From Dasypus novemcinctus (taxonomy: Eukaryota; Chordata; Mammalia; Cingulata; Dasypodidae): DNA of 64,000 bases. Positions 10,063 through 22,400 of this stretch are shown here, one piece after another. Every line of letters begins with the position of its first letter. The stretch's first letter is position 1. Location: positions 3,541,501 to 3,605,500 of the forward strand of contig NC_080698.1 in the NCBI RefSeq assembly GCF_030445035.2, given 5' to 3'. The translations under genes and the position numbers were made by a program. Below the pieces are notes generated by a model, which saw only the letters and a list, made by a program, of their open reading frames with translations, had not been told where the DNA came from and did not search any database.

Positions 10063-12108
10063 CCACCCTTCCCACTCCGCCACAGCCTCACCGCCCTCAA
10101 GCTCACAGGCAGTGAAGGTGTGGCTCCAGGCGGCTGGATGAAGAGCTGGGATGGAGGGGCTGGTGTTCGCGGCACCGCCCAGGCGGGAGGCGGGCAGCTC
10201 TGAAGGAGTAACTGCAGATTCTCTCCTTGCCGTGCCTGGCAGGTGCCTCTGCCTCTCTCTTCCCCCCACCTCCGGCACCCTCGGTACCCTGTGATTCCTG
10301 ACATCTGGAAGGTGACATCTGGAAGGGTCAGGGACCCGGAAGAGGTTCAAGAGATCCCCAAGGGGGGGTCCATGCAAGAGGGACGTGGGGGAACAGAAAG
10401 CAGGAGGTGGCCCAGGGCCCCTCCCCAAGCCTGAACGGGTTAGGCAAAGGCAGACCGAAGAGGGGCCCGGGGTTTGGCACTTCCCAGCACTGCTTCGCGC
10501 CCCCTCGGGCACCTGCTCCCTCCCACAGCACACGCCCTGCATCTCACAGCATCCCCCCCTTCTAGAAGCCTTCCCGACCACCCAGGTGAGAAGAGCTTTT
10601 CTTCCTCAGCTCCCACATGATGCCCCAAGTGTGGACCCCTGGCTGAGCCCGCAGCTTCAGCGCACAGGAAAGGGCGTGTGGGAGCCGTTACTGGTCAAGG
10701 TCAAATTTAGCCGTAGGTGAATTTTTGAAGGTTGTTTTTTGGGGTTTTTGTGTGTTTTTTGCTTGTTTTCACTATTATTTTTTTTTTCTTCTGCATATTT
10801 TTTTGTGCCCCTTTGATGGGCGAGGAAGGGCGTGTCCCCTAGGGGAACGAAAGACCAAAGAAGTGGTTTTCATTGCAAAGAATCCGTAGGGAAACTATTC
10901 CGAGTCACTCCCTCCCTTCCTGGGAACCAGAAGCGAGGGCTGGGGTGTCGGGGGGCCTTGACTGAGGAGGGGGCTTGAAGTGCACCCCCCCCCCCCCGGC
11001 ACAAGGGAAGGCCAGCCCCTCCCTGGCTGGCGGCCCCAAGGTTCCCTCCCTCTTCCTCACCCAGGCCCACTGACCACCCGCGGGGACCCGGCCTGACAGT
11101 GGGCATGGCAAAGCGGGCCCCCCCCCCTCAGTCCAGTCCTCACCCCGCAGCGTAGCCCCAGATACCCGAGAGAGGGCAGGCGAGCCTCAACAGGGCGGGC
11201 GCTGAGAGGCCGCACTTGCTGGGTGCTGCGTGCGTGGGCGCAAGGGAGGCGTGGGCGCAAGGGAGGCGTGGGCAAGGATGGCTGGCACCGAGCCGCTGGC
11301 ATCCTCATCCGCCTGTTCCTTTTAACTTCTAAAAACATGCTACTAGATAATTTAACAGCATTGCTGCGGCTCGTACTGAGCTTCCCACTGGCGCGGTCTC
11401 GGCAGGGACCCGGGGCACTTGCGGGCAAAGGCCGTGTCCCGTCCTCAGCAGTGTCCAGGCCCTGCAGGTCCCAGGTGCTGGCGCTGCTGGCCATCCGAGA
11501 GTGTGGCGGGGGAGATGGGCGTGGACACCACTGCACGCGGACCCCTCTCCTTACTGCGACACTGGGCGAAGCGGCCGGAGCGGTGGGGCTGGCGCAGCAG
11601 CTCCTTGGGGATCGGCCACGGGGGGACGTGCTGCCCGAGCAGGACGGTCCACTGGCTGCGGGCGCAGTAGAGAACGGCCCCAGCTGACGTCCCCTTTCGC
11701 CCGGGGTCGCTCATTTCCAGATGTCCAGCCAAAGTGACTCCCCAGGCTGAGGACACAGCTCCACTGCCCTGCTGGGAAAACAGGCCTGGAAAGGGGGTGC
11801 TGTCGGGGTCACAAGGGGAGGCAAGCGCTCCTGATTTCTGAACTTAGCCACGGCCCACGGAGGGGGGGGGGGGGTGCGTGTCAGAGGAGCTGGCGCCGTC
11901 ACACGCTCCCTCCACTCGGGAGACTGGTCCAAATCCCAGGGAGCTGGGGCAGGGCCACCTCCAGAATCCCCCGACCTGGAGAAGGGCCCGTCCGGATCCC
12001 TGGACATGCCCGGAAGGGCGCGGAAGCAGGGCGGAGCCGCAGGAGCTCCTCCGCAACTTCTGCCAGGAATGTGGCCCTGTGTCCCCGCTGGGGCCCAGTG
12101 CACAGCGA
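10063..12108. other. 5' flank of VIPR1, no gene seen
   Basis: GC-rich unique sequence. It includes C runs (10987-10999, 11121-11127) and a small tandem duplication of 'gtgggcgcaagggaggc' near 11233-11270. The reading frames here overlap on both strands with no recognisable protein, so I call none. It may hold distal regulatory DNA. Confidence 0.4.
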
Positions 12109-12224
12109 AAAGGGAAGGAAAGAAGGGAGGAAGAAAGGAAGGGAGGACTGAAGGAGGGAGGGAGAGAGGAAGGAAGGAGGGAGGGAGAGAGGAAGGAGGG
12201 AGGAGGGAGGGAGGAGGAGGGAGG
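12109..12224 (+). repeat. Homopurine GGAAGG/GGGAGG tract upstream of VIPR1
   Basis: About 115 bases almost purely A and G on the plus strand, with quasi-repeats such as 'gagggagggagagaggaagg', about 0.94-1.05 kb upstream of the start codon. Such tracts can adopt triplex or G-quadruplex forms; that role is inference. Confidence 0.8.
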
Positions 12225-12239
12225 CTGGCACCTGCAGGC

Positions 12240-13420
12240 GCCTCACCTCCGCGCACGCAGCTCTCAGCCCCTCGTGGCACCGACACCAGCCGTCGCGCCC
12301 CGTCACTCCCGCTCACCGACCCGCCCGGGTCCCGCCGCCACCCCCGCCGGCTGTGGCCTCGGCGTCGCGCCAGCGGGGCCCTCGGAAAGGGCTGGCAGCG
12401 CCCACGCGCCCTCCCGTGGGGCCGGGGTTCGGGGAGTCTGGTAGAGGGCCCCGCGGGGCAAGGGGCGGGCGGGGGCGCGCGGCGCCGGGCGGTCTGGGTG
12501 CGCGCCCTCTGGGTCGCCCTCTGGGTGCGCGCAGCCGCCGGGGGCTCCCCGCGCGGGGACGCCAGCGCCTCGGCCCGAGCCGCCGCCGCGCGCTTTCCTC
12601 CTCCCACCCGCGTCCCCCGCGACGGAGGGGCTGCGGAGAGCGGGTCGCCCCGCGCCGCACCTCGAGGGTCTCCAGCCCGGGGCGCAGGGCGGGCTGCAGC
12701 CGCACCCGGGCGGCAGATGGGCCACTTCCTCCCCCGAAACCCGGCCCGCAGTGGAAAACGAGAGACCGGCGGGCGGCTTCCTGGAGGGGGCGGCTCCGAG
12801 GCTGCACGTGAAGGGCGCGCTGGGGTGGGCCCGAGGGGCGTGCGGGGAGGCCACGCGCAGGCGCGGGGCCCGGGGCGAGCCCAGCAGGGGGACGGCGTGG
12901 ACTTCCCGGGGTGGCCCCGGGGGCCAAGGACGGCGGAGGCCTCGAGACGGGGACCCGGGGGGCCTGGCGGCGGCGCGCGGGGGCGACCCCGCCCCTCCCG
13001 GCACCTGCGCGCCGGCCCCGCCCCCGCCGGCCCATTGGCCGCCCCCGCCGCCCGTCAGCCGAGCCCCCGGGCCCCGCCCCCAGCCCCCGGGCGCCTCTGG
13101 GTGCCGGGCCCGCGGCCGCCGCATTCGGCCAGGCCCGCCGCCGCGGGCTCAGGGTGCACCATGCGCCCGCCGCGCGCCCGCTGGCTGTGCGTCCTGGCCG
13201 GCGCCCTCGCCTGCGCCCTGGGCCCGGCGGTGAGTGCCCGGTCCGCAGCCGGGGTGGGGGGCGGGCGTCGGTGCCCGGGCGGGAAGGGGCGCGCGGGCCC
13301 CCGTCCCGCCCGGGTCGGGATCTAACCCCGAGGGATCTAACCCCGGGAAGGGGCGCGCCCAGTCCCAGCCGCGAAGCCCGGAGCCGGCGTGGCGACCCGA
13401 GGACCCCGGGGTCCCGGACT
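12240..13420 (+). promoter_or_regulatory. VIPR1: VIPR1 CpG-island promoter and 5' UTR
   Basis: Very high GC and CpG density spanning the first coding exon. There is no TATA box near the expected start. An inverted CCAAT box (ATTGG, 13034-13038) lies among GC boxes (ccccgcccccgcc at 13016-13030, more at 13042-13083), about 125 bp before the ATG. This is a typical NF-Y plus Sp1 architecture for a TATA-less receptor gene. The transcription start cannot be fixed from sequence; it probably lies within ~150 bp of the ATG. Confidence 0.7.
13161..13229 (+). CDS. VIPR1: VIPR1 exon 1: start and signal peptide
   Basis: 23 codons, beginning [20 protein letters not shown] and ending GPA, phase 0 at the donor gcg|gtgagt. 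A basic start and a hydrophobic Leu/Ala core make a clear secretory signal peptide. It is three residues shorter than human (MRPPSPLPARW...). The ATG has A at -3. No other in-frame upstream start gives a better signal peptide. Confidence 0.93.
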
Positions 13421-16400
13421 TGCCTGTGGCGGAGTGGCTGCAGGTGGGCGCAGGGTGGGAGGTCAGCGCACGCGGGGTCGGAGAGTGCTGGGCTCGCCCG
13501 CAGGGTCTGGGGGGTCGGCCCCTGGCGCGTCCGTGGGGTGGGTGATGGGGGTGTCTTCCCAGCAGCAGCCTCAGCGCTGGCGCCTCCGGGAGCCCCCTGC
13601 GGGCGCTCGCCCCCTGAGCGAGCGGCTCCCTCGGGGAGGGCGGTGGGCCTGAGGGTCGGAGGGTCGGTGAGGGCAGGGGCAGAGGGGACAGAGAGCCTGC
13701 GCCCCCAAGCCTGCCCCTCCTGCGCGTCCTCCCCACGTGAGCATGTGTGCACCCCTGGCACAGGCGTGCCCAGGTGCCCCGCCCGCGCGCCGCAGCACCC
13801 AGGTATGGGCGTGTCTGGGGGGGCCTCACCCCGACTGCGGGGCAGACCCCGATGCGAATGCAGGCTCGCCCCCACTCTTTTACAGACGGGCCCGCGGGGC
13901 GCAGAGCTCCCCAAGCCAGCCCCTCTCCAGCCAGGCCTGGACAGAGAGGCCGCCCCCCCCCCCCAGTACCTCAGGCCCCAAGGAGTCTGGGGGTGCTGCT
14001 TGGGCAAGGCTCAAAGGGGGCAGCGGTTCTGTCCCGTGACCCTCACACCACCCCCTTCTCCAGGGCAGGGTCCCCTTTCCACCTGGCTGGTGTCTCGCAA
14101 GCCCTGAGGACAGGGAGCTCATTGTCAGTCTTGGAAGTGGACTTCTGACAGTGGACAGGACCCCCTCCCCGCCCCCTGTAGCCCTGAGGCCCGTCTCCTG
14201 AGCACTCACTTCCCAGCCAAGCTCCGGGCCTGGGTCCACAGCTCTGGGTGAGCCGGGAGTCTCAGAGCACACTGACACCCCATCCCCGTCCCTGGAGCTG
14301 TCTCAGCCAGGGCAAGAGGGGTTCTGTGGGACCTCCTCGCAGGCCAGGCCACCTCTGCCCCAATGCCCAGGCCTGGACTCGCCCAGTGTCCCCTCCGCTC
14401 TCTCTCCACGTCGTACTCCTTCAGTGCTCAACTCTAGGTCCTCCCCCAGGCAGCCTTCTCTGATTGCCCCAGCCCACTCCGCCCTCCGCCTCTGACCCGA
14501 CCTTCCAGCCCTGCCCACCTCCCAGTCGGGGCTGAGCTGACCACCCCTGGGACCGAGGACTGGCCCCTCCACCTCCCGTGTCCCCCCAGCCCCCAGCCCC
14601 AGCTGGGCTGTAGTGGGGGCCCCGCCCCCTCGGCTGCTCCCCGCCCCCCGCCCCTCAGTCCCCGCTCACTGCCTCGTGGGGTGACACCAGGCAATCCTGC
14701 TGCAGCCGGGCGGGGGGGGGGGGGGGGGGCAGCCACGTTATCAGAGTCGTAAAACGGCAGCTGCAAAGTTCAGGCTGAAGGCCCCAAGTCTTATCGCTCC
14801 TGTTTATGGCGCCCTGACCTCTGCCTGGGAAATCTCGGAACAGGGAAGCAAAAAACGGAAAGCAAACCCCCAGCCTCCCGGAGGAGGAAGTCAGCCCCGG
14901 GTGGGGGGGGGGGGCACCGGGGAGGAGCAGACCCCCGCAGGCCCCGTCCTGGATGGACGCCCGGGCTGGTAGGGGGAAGCCAAATCCCATGACCTGGGGG
15001 AAGGGCCCAGGTGGTGTGGGGTGCAGCCTCCCAGCCTGTGGAAGGGGAGTCCTGTGAGGAGCAGTCAGGGAGGGCTTCCTGGAGGAGGCAGGACAGTGCC
15101 TGGGATAATGTGGCTACGCTGGGCCTGTCCCTAGAAGGATGAAGAGGTCCCAGCTGGGCCCAGAGGCTGGGTTGGCCCAAGGAGTAGGGGAGGCGTGGCT
15201 CCCCTTGCCGCAGACACCCTCGCCTGCCCCCGGCTCCCAGCCTCCCCAGGGCTGCCCACAGCCACGGCCCCCGTGACCCCATGGCCCGCTGGCCCCGCAG
15301 GTCGCCCCATGGGCTTTAGGGAACCAGCTGCGCCTGGGCGCGCCAGCCCTCCTCCCCCTTGGGCGAAGTGACAACTTCTGTTCCGCACGTCCACTCCCTG
15401 CGGCGGGGCCTGGGGGCCGCTGGGGGGAGAGAACAGTGGTGCCAGTGGCCTGGGAGCCCCCGCTTGCCAGTGCCACGGCCCCTGGGCAGAAGCCCGGGGG
15501 TCCCCAGAGCCAGCAGGGCCCCAGGGGGGGCGAGGCGTCCTCCTGGGATGGCCTGAAGCTCCAGGCCGGCGGCGTGGGTGGGTCCTTTGGGGCGGCCAGC
15601 GGCGGGTGAAGGCTGCGGGAGCCTGGTGGCGGCCCAGCCCGGGCGGGCGGGGACATCTGCCCTGCCGGCGCCTGCCGCCTGCCTGGGCCCCACGGGGTGC
15701 GGGAAGGGCCCGGGCGAAGGCCGCCGCCCCCTCCCCCCACAGCGCCTTGAGGCTCCGCTCGCCCCTGCCGGCCCTCCCGACCTCCTTACACGTGGGAAAG
15801 GACGTGAACACAGCAGTGGCACGACTTAGAAGTGCGTCGGCCGGAGCAAACCAGACACGGCTTACTCTCCCACGCGTGTGTGCATAAACTTTTATAATGA
15901 AAAATTTCAAACATGCAAAAGGAGAGAGAAGAGCGTAATGAACATCCAAATACCCAATTCCCAGGTGGAACCCGGTTAACCTTTATAATCTTGCAATTAA
16001 TATTTGCATCATCTGCTTGGTTGGCTGAAATGCTTCGAATTACAGACATCACGACAGGCCACCCCAGTTTATTTCAAGAGGCATCTCTAAAACCAAAGGC
16101 CATTTCCCTACGTAGCTACAATACCATTGTCACACCTAACAAAGTTCAGCGTGACTTCTTGATGCCTAATATTCAAATATCCCCACAGGTCCCCCGCATG
16201 CCGTTTTCCTCGGCCTGTCGAGCTCCGCGTTTACTGAGCGCCGCGAGAGCAAGCGGGCTGCAGGCGCCCAGTGTGCGGGTGGGATCCGCGGGGCCGGCGG
16301 GTGCGGCTTCACCCCTCCCGCGGGGCTTGCGAGCTGAAGGCTCCTCTCAGGAGGCGCTTCCCCGCCCCCTACCCTAGAGGCAGGTTCTCCCTGCGGAGCG

Positions 16401-19400
16401 GGCGGCCAGGCAGGGGGCCGAGGTCGCCAGCCGCCTCCGCTGGCGAGGGGGTCGCTGCCCTGAGGGCCGCTGGGCCCAGCTGTCCCCGGGGCCGCAGCAC
16501 CGTCTCCCCCGGGCCCTGCATTCCCAAGCCGAGCCCTTGCTCCCCAGAGGTGTCCGGGGGACCTGCGAGGAGCCCGCCCCTGCTGCCGGCTCCCCCCGCA
16601 GTCCTCAAGCCTCCGCGCCTGAAGGGAAACCCCCGAGAAGGGCCTGGGGGCCCCTGGGCGTAAGCCAGGCTGAGGCCGGCCAGGTTTGGCCAATAACCAG
16701 AGCGCACTGTCACTGGTCCCCCCGGGGCGCGTCCTGGCACCACCTCGAGCTCTGGAAAGCCCCCTCCCCACCTCGGGTCCAAATCAGCGCCCCAGCTGGG
16801 CGCCAACAGCAGAGCCTGCCCGAGCAGCGCGGTGCCTGCCGAACCTCCTTGGAAAGCCCCCGCGTGCCAGCGCCCCTCTGCCCGGAAGTCCCCAGGGGAC
16901 AGATGAGTTTGGGTGACCTGCCCCGGCCCACCCCGCCGAGAAGGGGCGATCTGACCCCAGAACCTCGTGGAACTCACCAGGCTGTCCTGCCGCTCCTCCC
17001 AGAGGGGCCGTGGCATGCCACGTGCCACCCCGAGGGCGTTGGCAGAAGGGTTTGTTGTCCTTTAAATGAGCAGAGGGCGCAGGTCTGCGGTGGCGGCTCG
17101 GCGTGCTGTCACGCGGGTTGGCCCGCGTGGCCGGGCCATGTCCAGCGCTGTCCTGTCTCACCGGCAGGCTCGCTGGAGCCGCTTTCCAGTAAGACGAGGT
17201 CTCACCTGGGCTCCCCCGTGCCCTCTGCAGAGCTGAGCCTGCTTCTCCGCGCCTCTGCCCCCGCCGGGTTCCACGCTCTACCTCCTTGCCGCCCTGCCCT
17301 CTCCCCCGGTTACCCTTCCCTCCCCTCTCCCCCTCCAACACCCCGCACCAACTCAAAAGTAAAAAAGCCAAAATGCGGGGGGTGGCCGGGAAGCGGGGCC
17401 CTGGGAGCCCCTGGCCAGCCCCCTTCCCCTCTGGGTCCTCACTTCTCCCCGAGAGAGGGGTCTCTCGGCCACACCGTGGATCCACGGGGAGAGGAGGCTC
17501 TTACAGGGCTGGAGGCGTGCAGGGCTTCTATAGAGGGCTGGAGCGGCCACGCGGCAGGCGGGAAGTCCCTCCCCCGGTCTCACCCGCCCCAGCCTGCTGC
17601 ATCTGACACCCTCTCACCACCCAGCTCTGCCCGCAGGCCCTCGTGCTCCCAGGGCCGCCTGTGGCCCTCGGCTCCTGCCATCACACCCAGGCCCTGGGCA
17701 AGGCCGGAGGGCCTGATCGAGGCCCCAGTGAGGGGGCCTGAGCCGAGCCGGCCCGGCAGCTGACCGACCGCCCGGGTACCTGGTGCCTTCACCCCCACAC
17801 CCCAGCCTTTGGCCCCGTCTTGGGAAGCCCCCCCCCATGGAAAGACCCTCCAGCTTCTGCCCCGGGCCGAGCTCCAAGAGGGGGCTTTTGCCTCGAAGCG
17901 CGGCCTGTCCCTGCGGGTGGAGGCTCGGGGGCTCAGGGCAGGCGAGAGCTCCAACACCCTCTCCACCTTCCTGAGCCCCGAGGAAGGAAAGCAGCAAGAG
18001 TAAGCTCGGGGGTCGCTGGCGGGTTGGCAGGGGAACCCCGAGTCTTCGGTGAGGCCAGGATCAGCCGCGTGTTAGCAGTGCCACCTGCCTCGTGGTGCTC
18101 TCCTCCATCCCCGCTGCCCCCGCCTGAGCCAGGCCGCGTGGTTTCTGCCCGGCTGGTACAGGACCCTCCCCTCCATCTCTGCGCCCACCCTCCACATGGC
18201 CCCAAGGGACCTTTGGGAATGGGTGCTCCATCCTCACTCCCTCGCTTCAACCCCTTGATGGTCCCAATGGCTTAGGGTCAAACCCCCAATTTAAGCTTGG
18301 TGCCCCGCCCCTGCCTACATGTCCCAACTCGTCTTCTGACCCCCCCTCCCCGTGACTGCAGCCAGCTCAGGCCTCTTGGAACCCTGGGATGTATTAGTTT
18401 TTTTTTTTTAAGATTTATTTATTTTATTTTATTTCCCCCCCTCCCCCGGTTGTCTGTTCTTGGTGTCTATTTGCTGTGTCTTGTTTCTTTGTCGGCTTCT
18501 GTTGTCGTCAGCGGCACGGGAAGTGTGGGTAGCACCATTCCTGGGCAGGCTGCTCTTTCTTTCACGCTGGGCGGCTCTCCTTATGGGGCGCACTCCTTGC
18601 GCGTGGGGCTCCCCTACGCGGGGGACACCCCTGCGTGGCAGGGCACTCCTTGTGCACATCAGCACTGCACATGGACCAGCTCCACACGGGTCAAGGAGGC
18701 CCGGGGTTTGAACCGCGGACCTCCCATGTGGTAGACGGACACCCTAACCACTGGGCCAAGTCCATTTCCCTGTGTTAGGTATTTTCATGCCTCCGTGCCT
18801 CTTCACGCACTGCTCCCACTTTCTGGAATGCTCTCCCTCCATCTCTGTCAAACTCTTACACATCCTCCAAGACCCTCCTCTATTACCCCGTCCTCTCTGA
18901 AGACACACCACAGCTCTGTTCCACCCTGGAATCCTTTCCTGGGATCAGCCAAGGGCTTGGCTATATTCAGCCAATTTTCCAACTCTGTGTGTCTGGAGAC
19001 CAGAGGGATAATGAGGATGTTTAGAATAGGGAAATTACTAGGAAAGGAAGTCCAAAGTCTGCCTGAATTCCTCAGTGATAAGGGTTGGAGAGAACTGTCC
19101 TGGCCCCGTCCCCCAAAGGGCAATGGTTGACCAGATGGCCCGCGCCAAGGTCATGGGGACAGACTGACAAAGTCCAGAGCAGTTGTTAGAGACTCGGGTC
19201 CCATCTGATCTGGCCTTGGGAACGTGCGTTCACTGGTGACCTTGGTGCCGCACTGCCTCTCTCTGCCATTTCCTCTGCTCCTCTCCCGATGACAGCCAGC
19301 ACCCAATTAGATCATGGGGAGGACAAGAGCCCGTTTTCCAGGCTGTGCCCACTCTATTCAGAGACACCCCAGCTTCCCCGGGGGCTCTTGCGTCTACCCC

Positions 19401-22400
19401 TCCCTCCTCTCGCTGTTCTGCTGGGGCAGAAGGTCAGCTGGAGAGGTTTACCCTACACCCTTCCGCCCCAGAGAGGGGCAGGCAGAAGGTTCCAGGAATT
19501 CTCAGATGCCCATTGCGACTGACAAGTAGATACCACTTGGCAAACCACACTGCCACAGCCCTATCTCAAGATGCTCCAGGAAGTGGGGCACGCACTGCCT
19601 GTCCTCAGAGCACAGACTGGCCTCTTTGGTTGCAGGGAGGACAACTCAGCTGGTTTGAGTCCTGAAGGCGAAGCTTTGGTTCAGGTTGCAGGAAGCAGGG
19701 CTGGTCTCAGGCGCACCTGGATTTGGGAGCTCAAAGCGCCTCGCTCCGCCTCTCTCTTCTGCCTGCGGCTGTGTGGCTTTCATTACTGAGTTCCACTTGG
19801 CAACAAAATGGCAGTGGTAGTTCCAGCACCGAGTCCTTGGAGGTTTCCAGGGCAGTGGGAAAGAGCAAATCCCCTTGGCTGTGTGCTTCATCCTAAATCC
19901 CGGGAGTGCACCTCCCCGCTCTGAGCAGCCTGGCTTGGGCCCTGTGCCAGCTAGCAATGCTGACCGGCTTACGTCTTGGTCCCATGTCCATTCCCTGGAA
20001 GAGGGTTCATCAGAGCGCCCTGAGCTGGCAGTGGGCAAGGAGGTGGTTTCCAGGAGTGGGGACATAGGTACCAGAGGAGCGTGAGGGGTCCTGGGAGGCA
20101 GAAGCAGCAGGGTCCACTCCCATCGCCCTGCCTTGACCTTGTGGTGTGATGGGGAGGTGAGAACGGGCAGGAGAAGAAGCTGGGGCCGGAAAGGGTAGGA
20201 GGCAAGATGGGCCCTGCTGGCGAGGGGCCCAAAGCTCCCCTGGGGAGAAGACGGGGCAGGCCGCGGTGGCGGTGGCCAGTTCCCGGTGTCCTCGGGCTCC
20301 CCCTCCTCCCACACCTGGGCGGGACGAGCCCCACATCCCTGACGACGGAGCACCTCCAGACGTTGTCCACCTGAGGGCGAGCAGAAGGAGGAAGCACCTG
20401 ACCCCAGGGGGCCCACGGGCACCAGGTTTCCTTCCAGCCTCCCGTCTCTTCTTCGAGACAGCCATGCGGCGCTGCATCCTGCTCCCTGGTGGGTCAGGCT
20501 TCCTTGAAAAGGGCCAAGCTGTCCCTGACTTACAGCTGAGATCTTCACCCCAACTGGCTGGTAGAACTGACAGTCTAAGGTGGAGCCCCGCGTTCACTGA
20601 CGGCTCCAGGGCCCACAGGTAGGGCCGCCCGGAAGCCATCCTGGACAGGGAGGCTTTCCCTGGGACCCCTGAGCTAGCCAACCACGGCTCTTAGCTTCAG
20701 AGGGGAAGGTGGCACCGCGGGTGAGCTCCGCGAGCAGGAGGCTCCCGGGCTGGGAGAGCCGTGGAGGCGGAAGGAGCGCAGCCGCGAGGCCCCCTGGGCC
20801 TCAATGTGGACCACCCTACCCGCCCCCACCTGCAGTGAACTCCCTGGCTCTGGGGTGCAAATCCCTCAACGCTGGGTCGATTTACCGAGAACTGCAGCGG
20901 TCAAAGTCGGCGCCTTGGGCCACAAGAGCGGGGTCAGGTGAGGGCCCCTTACAGGAAGGAAATGGCGGGGCGCCCGCCCCCCCGCGCCTGCCCCACAACC
21001 CTGTGGCAAGAAAGGAGAGACTTGGCCCACAGGAAACTAAGGCCCGGGGAGATAAGGAGCTCGTGGGTGGGAGGGGCACGTGGAGGTGACACTGAGAACG
21101 GGAGCGGCCTTGCTGCCCGCGCCCTGGGGCCCCGTTGGGTGCTGCGGCCTTCTCCTCCCCAGCGGAGATGAGGAAACTGATGTGGGCCTGCCTGGGGCAG
21201 CAGCTGCGCCCCTAAGCCGGAGACCAGCCGACGCTGCACCAGCCCCGAGGTCCCTCGGCCCACCTTGCCACCCGCGGCAAGCGAGGCCTGACTCTTTCCG
21301 GCTCTTTCTGGACAGTGACCGGCCCCCACACACGTCTGCCCACTGCCAACCTCTGCCGCGCGCCCCGTCCGGCCCCAACCCGGTCCCTGGCTCTGGGAGG
21401 AGAGGGAGAACGCGGGCCCTCTGCCCTTCTCCCTGCCTCTCAGGGGCAAGCAGGGCCTGAGCAGCCCCGGGGGCCTCTGCGCCTTCCCGCGTGCACCCTC
21501 GCCCGCACCAGGTCTGGTACGACCTGAAGTTCTCCGACGCTGGGGACGAGGCGGGTGCAGTCTGGACAGCAGGGCCGGAGGAGTTCCCTTCCCAGCCCAG
21601 GACCCCGGGGACCTTCCCCCTGGGAGGGGGACACAGGCTGAGAAACGCAGCCCTCCTCTCGGGAACTCCCAGGGCTGCACCCAGGAGCACCCCGCAACGG
21701 CCCCACCCATCGGGGAGACTGAGGCAGGGATGGAGGGAGCTCCAGAGCCCGTGGCCCAGCTCCAGGCTCCAAGGAGAGGCCTCTGAGCAGGATAGCAGCG
21801 CCCGCAGAGGGGCCAGGTCGTACCGGCCACAGCCCTGCTGGGGGCCACCGGGAAGCCTTGGGGACTGGGAACAGGTGTGGGTCAGACCCAAGCCAGGGTC
21901 AGGGCTCAGTGTGGGGCCAGCACTGGGGCTGGTCCAGAGCCAGGAAGGCCTCCCGGGGGACGGTCCAGTCTGGCAACGGGCCTGCCTGCCGCCTGCCCTG
22001 GAGCCTGCGGGCGAGGGGGGCCCGGGCGCTGACCGGCCTCTGTCCCCAGGGTGGCCAGGCCACGGGACCGCTGCAGGAGGGGTGTTCCTACCTGAAGGAG
22101 ATCGAGGCGGAGCACCAGAAGTGCCTAAAGGAGGAGGACCCGGAGAACGAGACCACAGGTGAGACCCCTCGGGCCAGCACAGTGGGGGCCGCAGCCCCCG
22201 GGAGCCCCGCTCCCCTCACACCGCCAGGCCACGTCTGCACAGCCCACACGTGCTGCAACGGGGCAGGGGGCCAGGAGTCCACTGGGTGGTCAGGAGCGGG
22301 TGCTGGGAGCAGGGGGGGCGGTCAGGGGGAAGGACGGGGGCTACCCGGCCCCATGCTCCCACCAGCCCACCCCCGACTGCCCTCAGCAGGGGGATCCTGC

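Larger units (their letters stand above)
13230..22049 (+). other. VIPR1: VIPR1 intron 1 (8.8 kb)
   Basis: GC-rich intron. It contains an old repeat at about 15885-16190, a DAS-SINE at 18398-18770, a G run at about 14711-14728 and otherwise unique sequence. The first ~200 bp continue the CpG island. I see no exon-like conserved peptide in the many GC-driven reading frames. Confidence 0.8.

Noticed and set aside
12313-14007. 564-codon minus-strand open frame and the 483-codon plus-strand frame (11874-13325) over the VIPR1 promoter
   Set aside because: Both overlap a CpG island with almost no stop codons by composition, are Pro/Arg/Gly/Ala-rich, and resemble no known protein. The real gene in this interval is VIPR1 exon 1.
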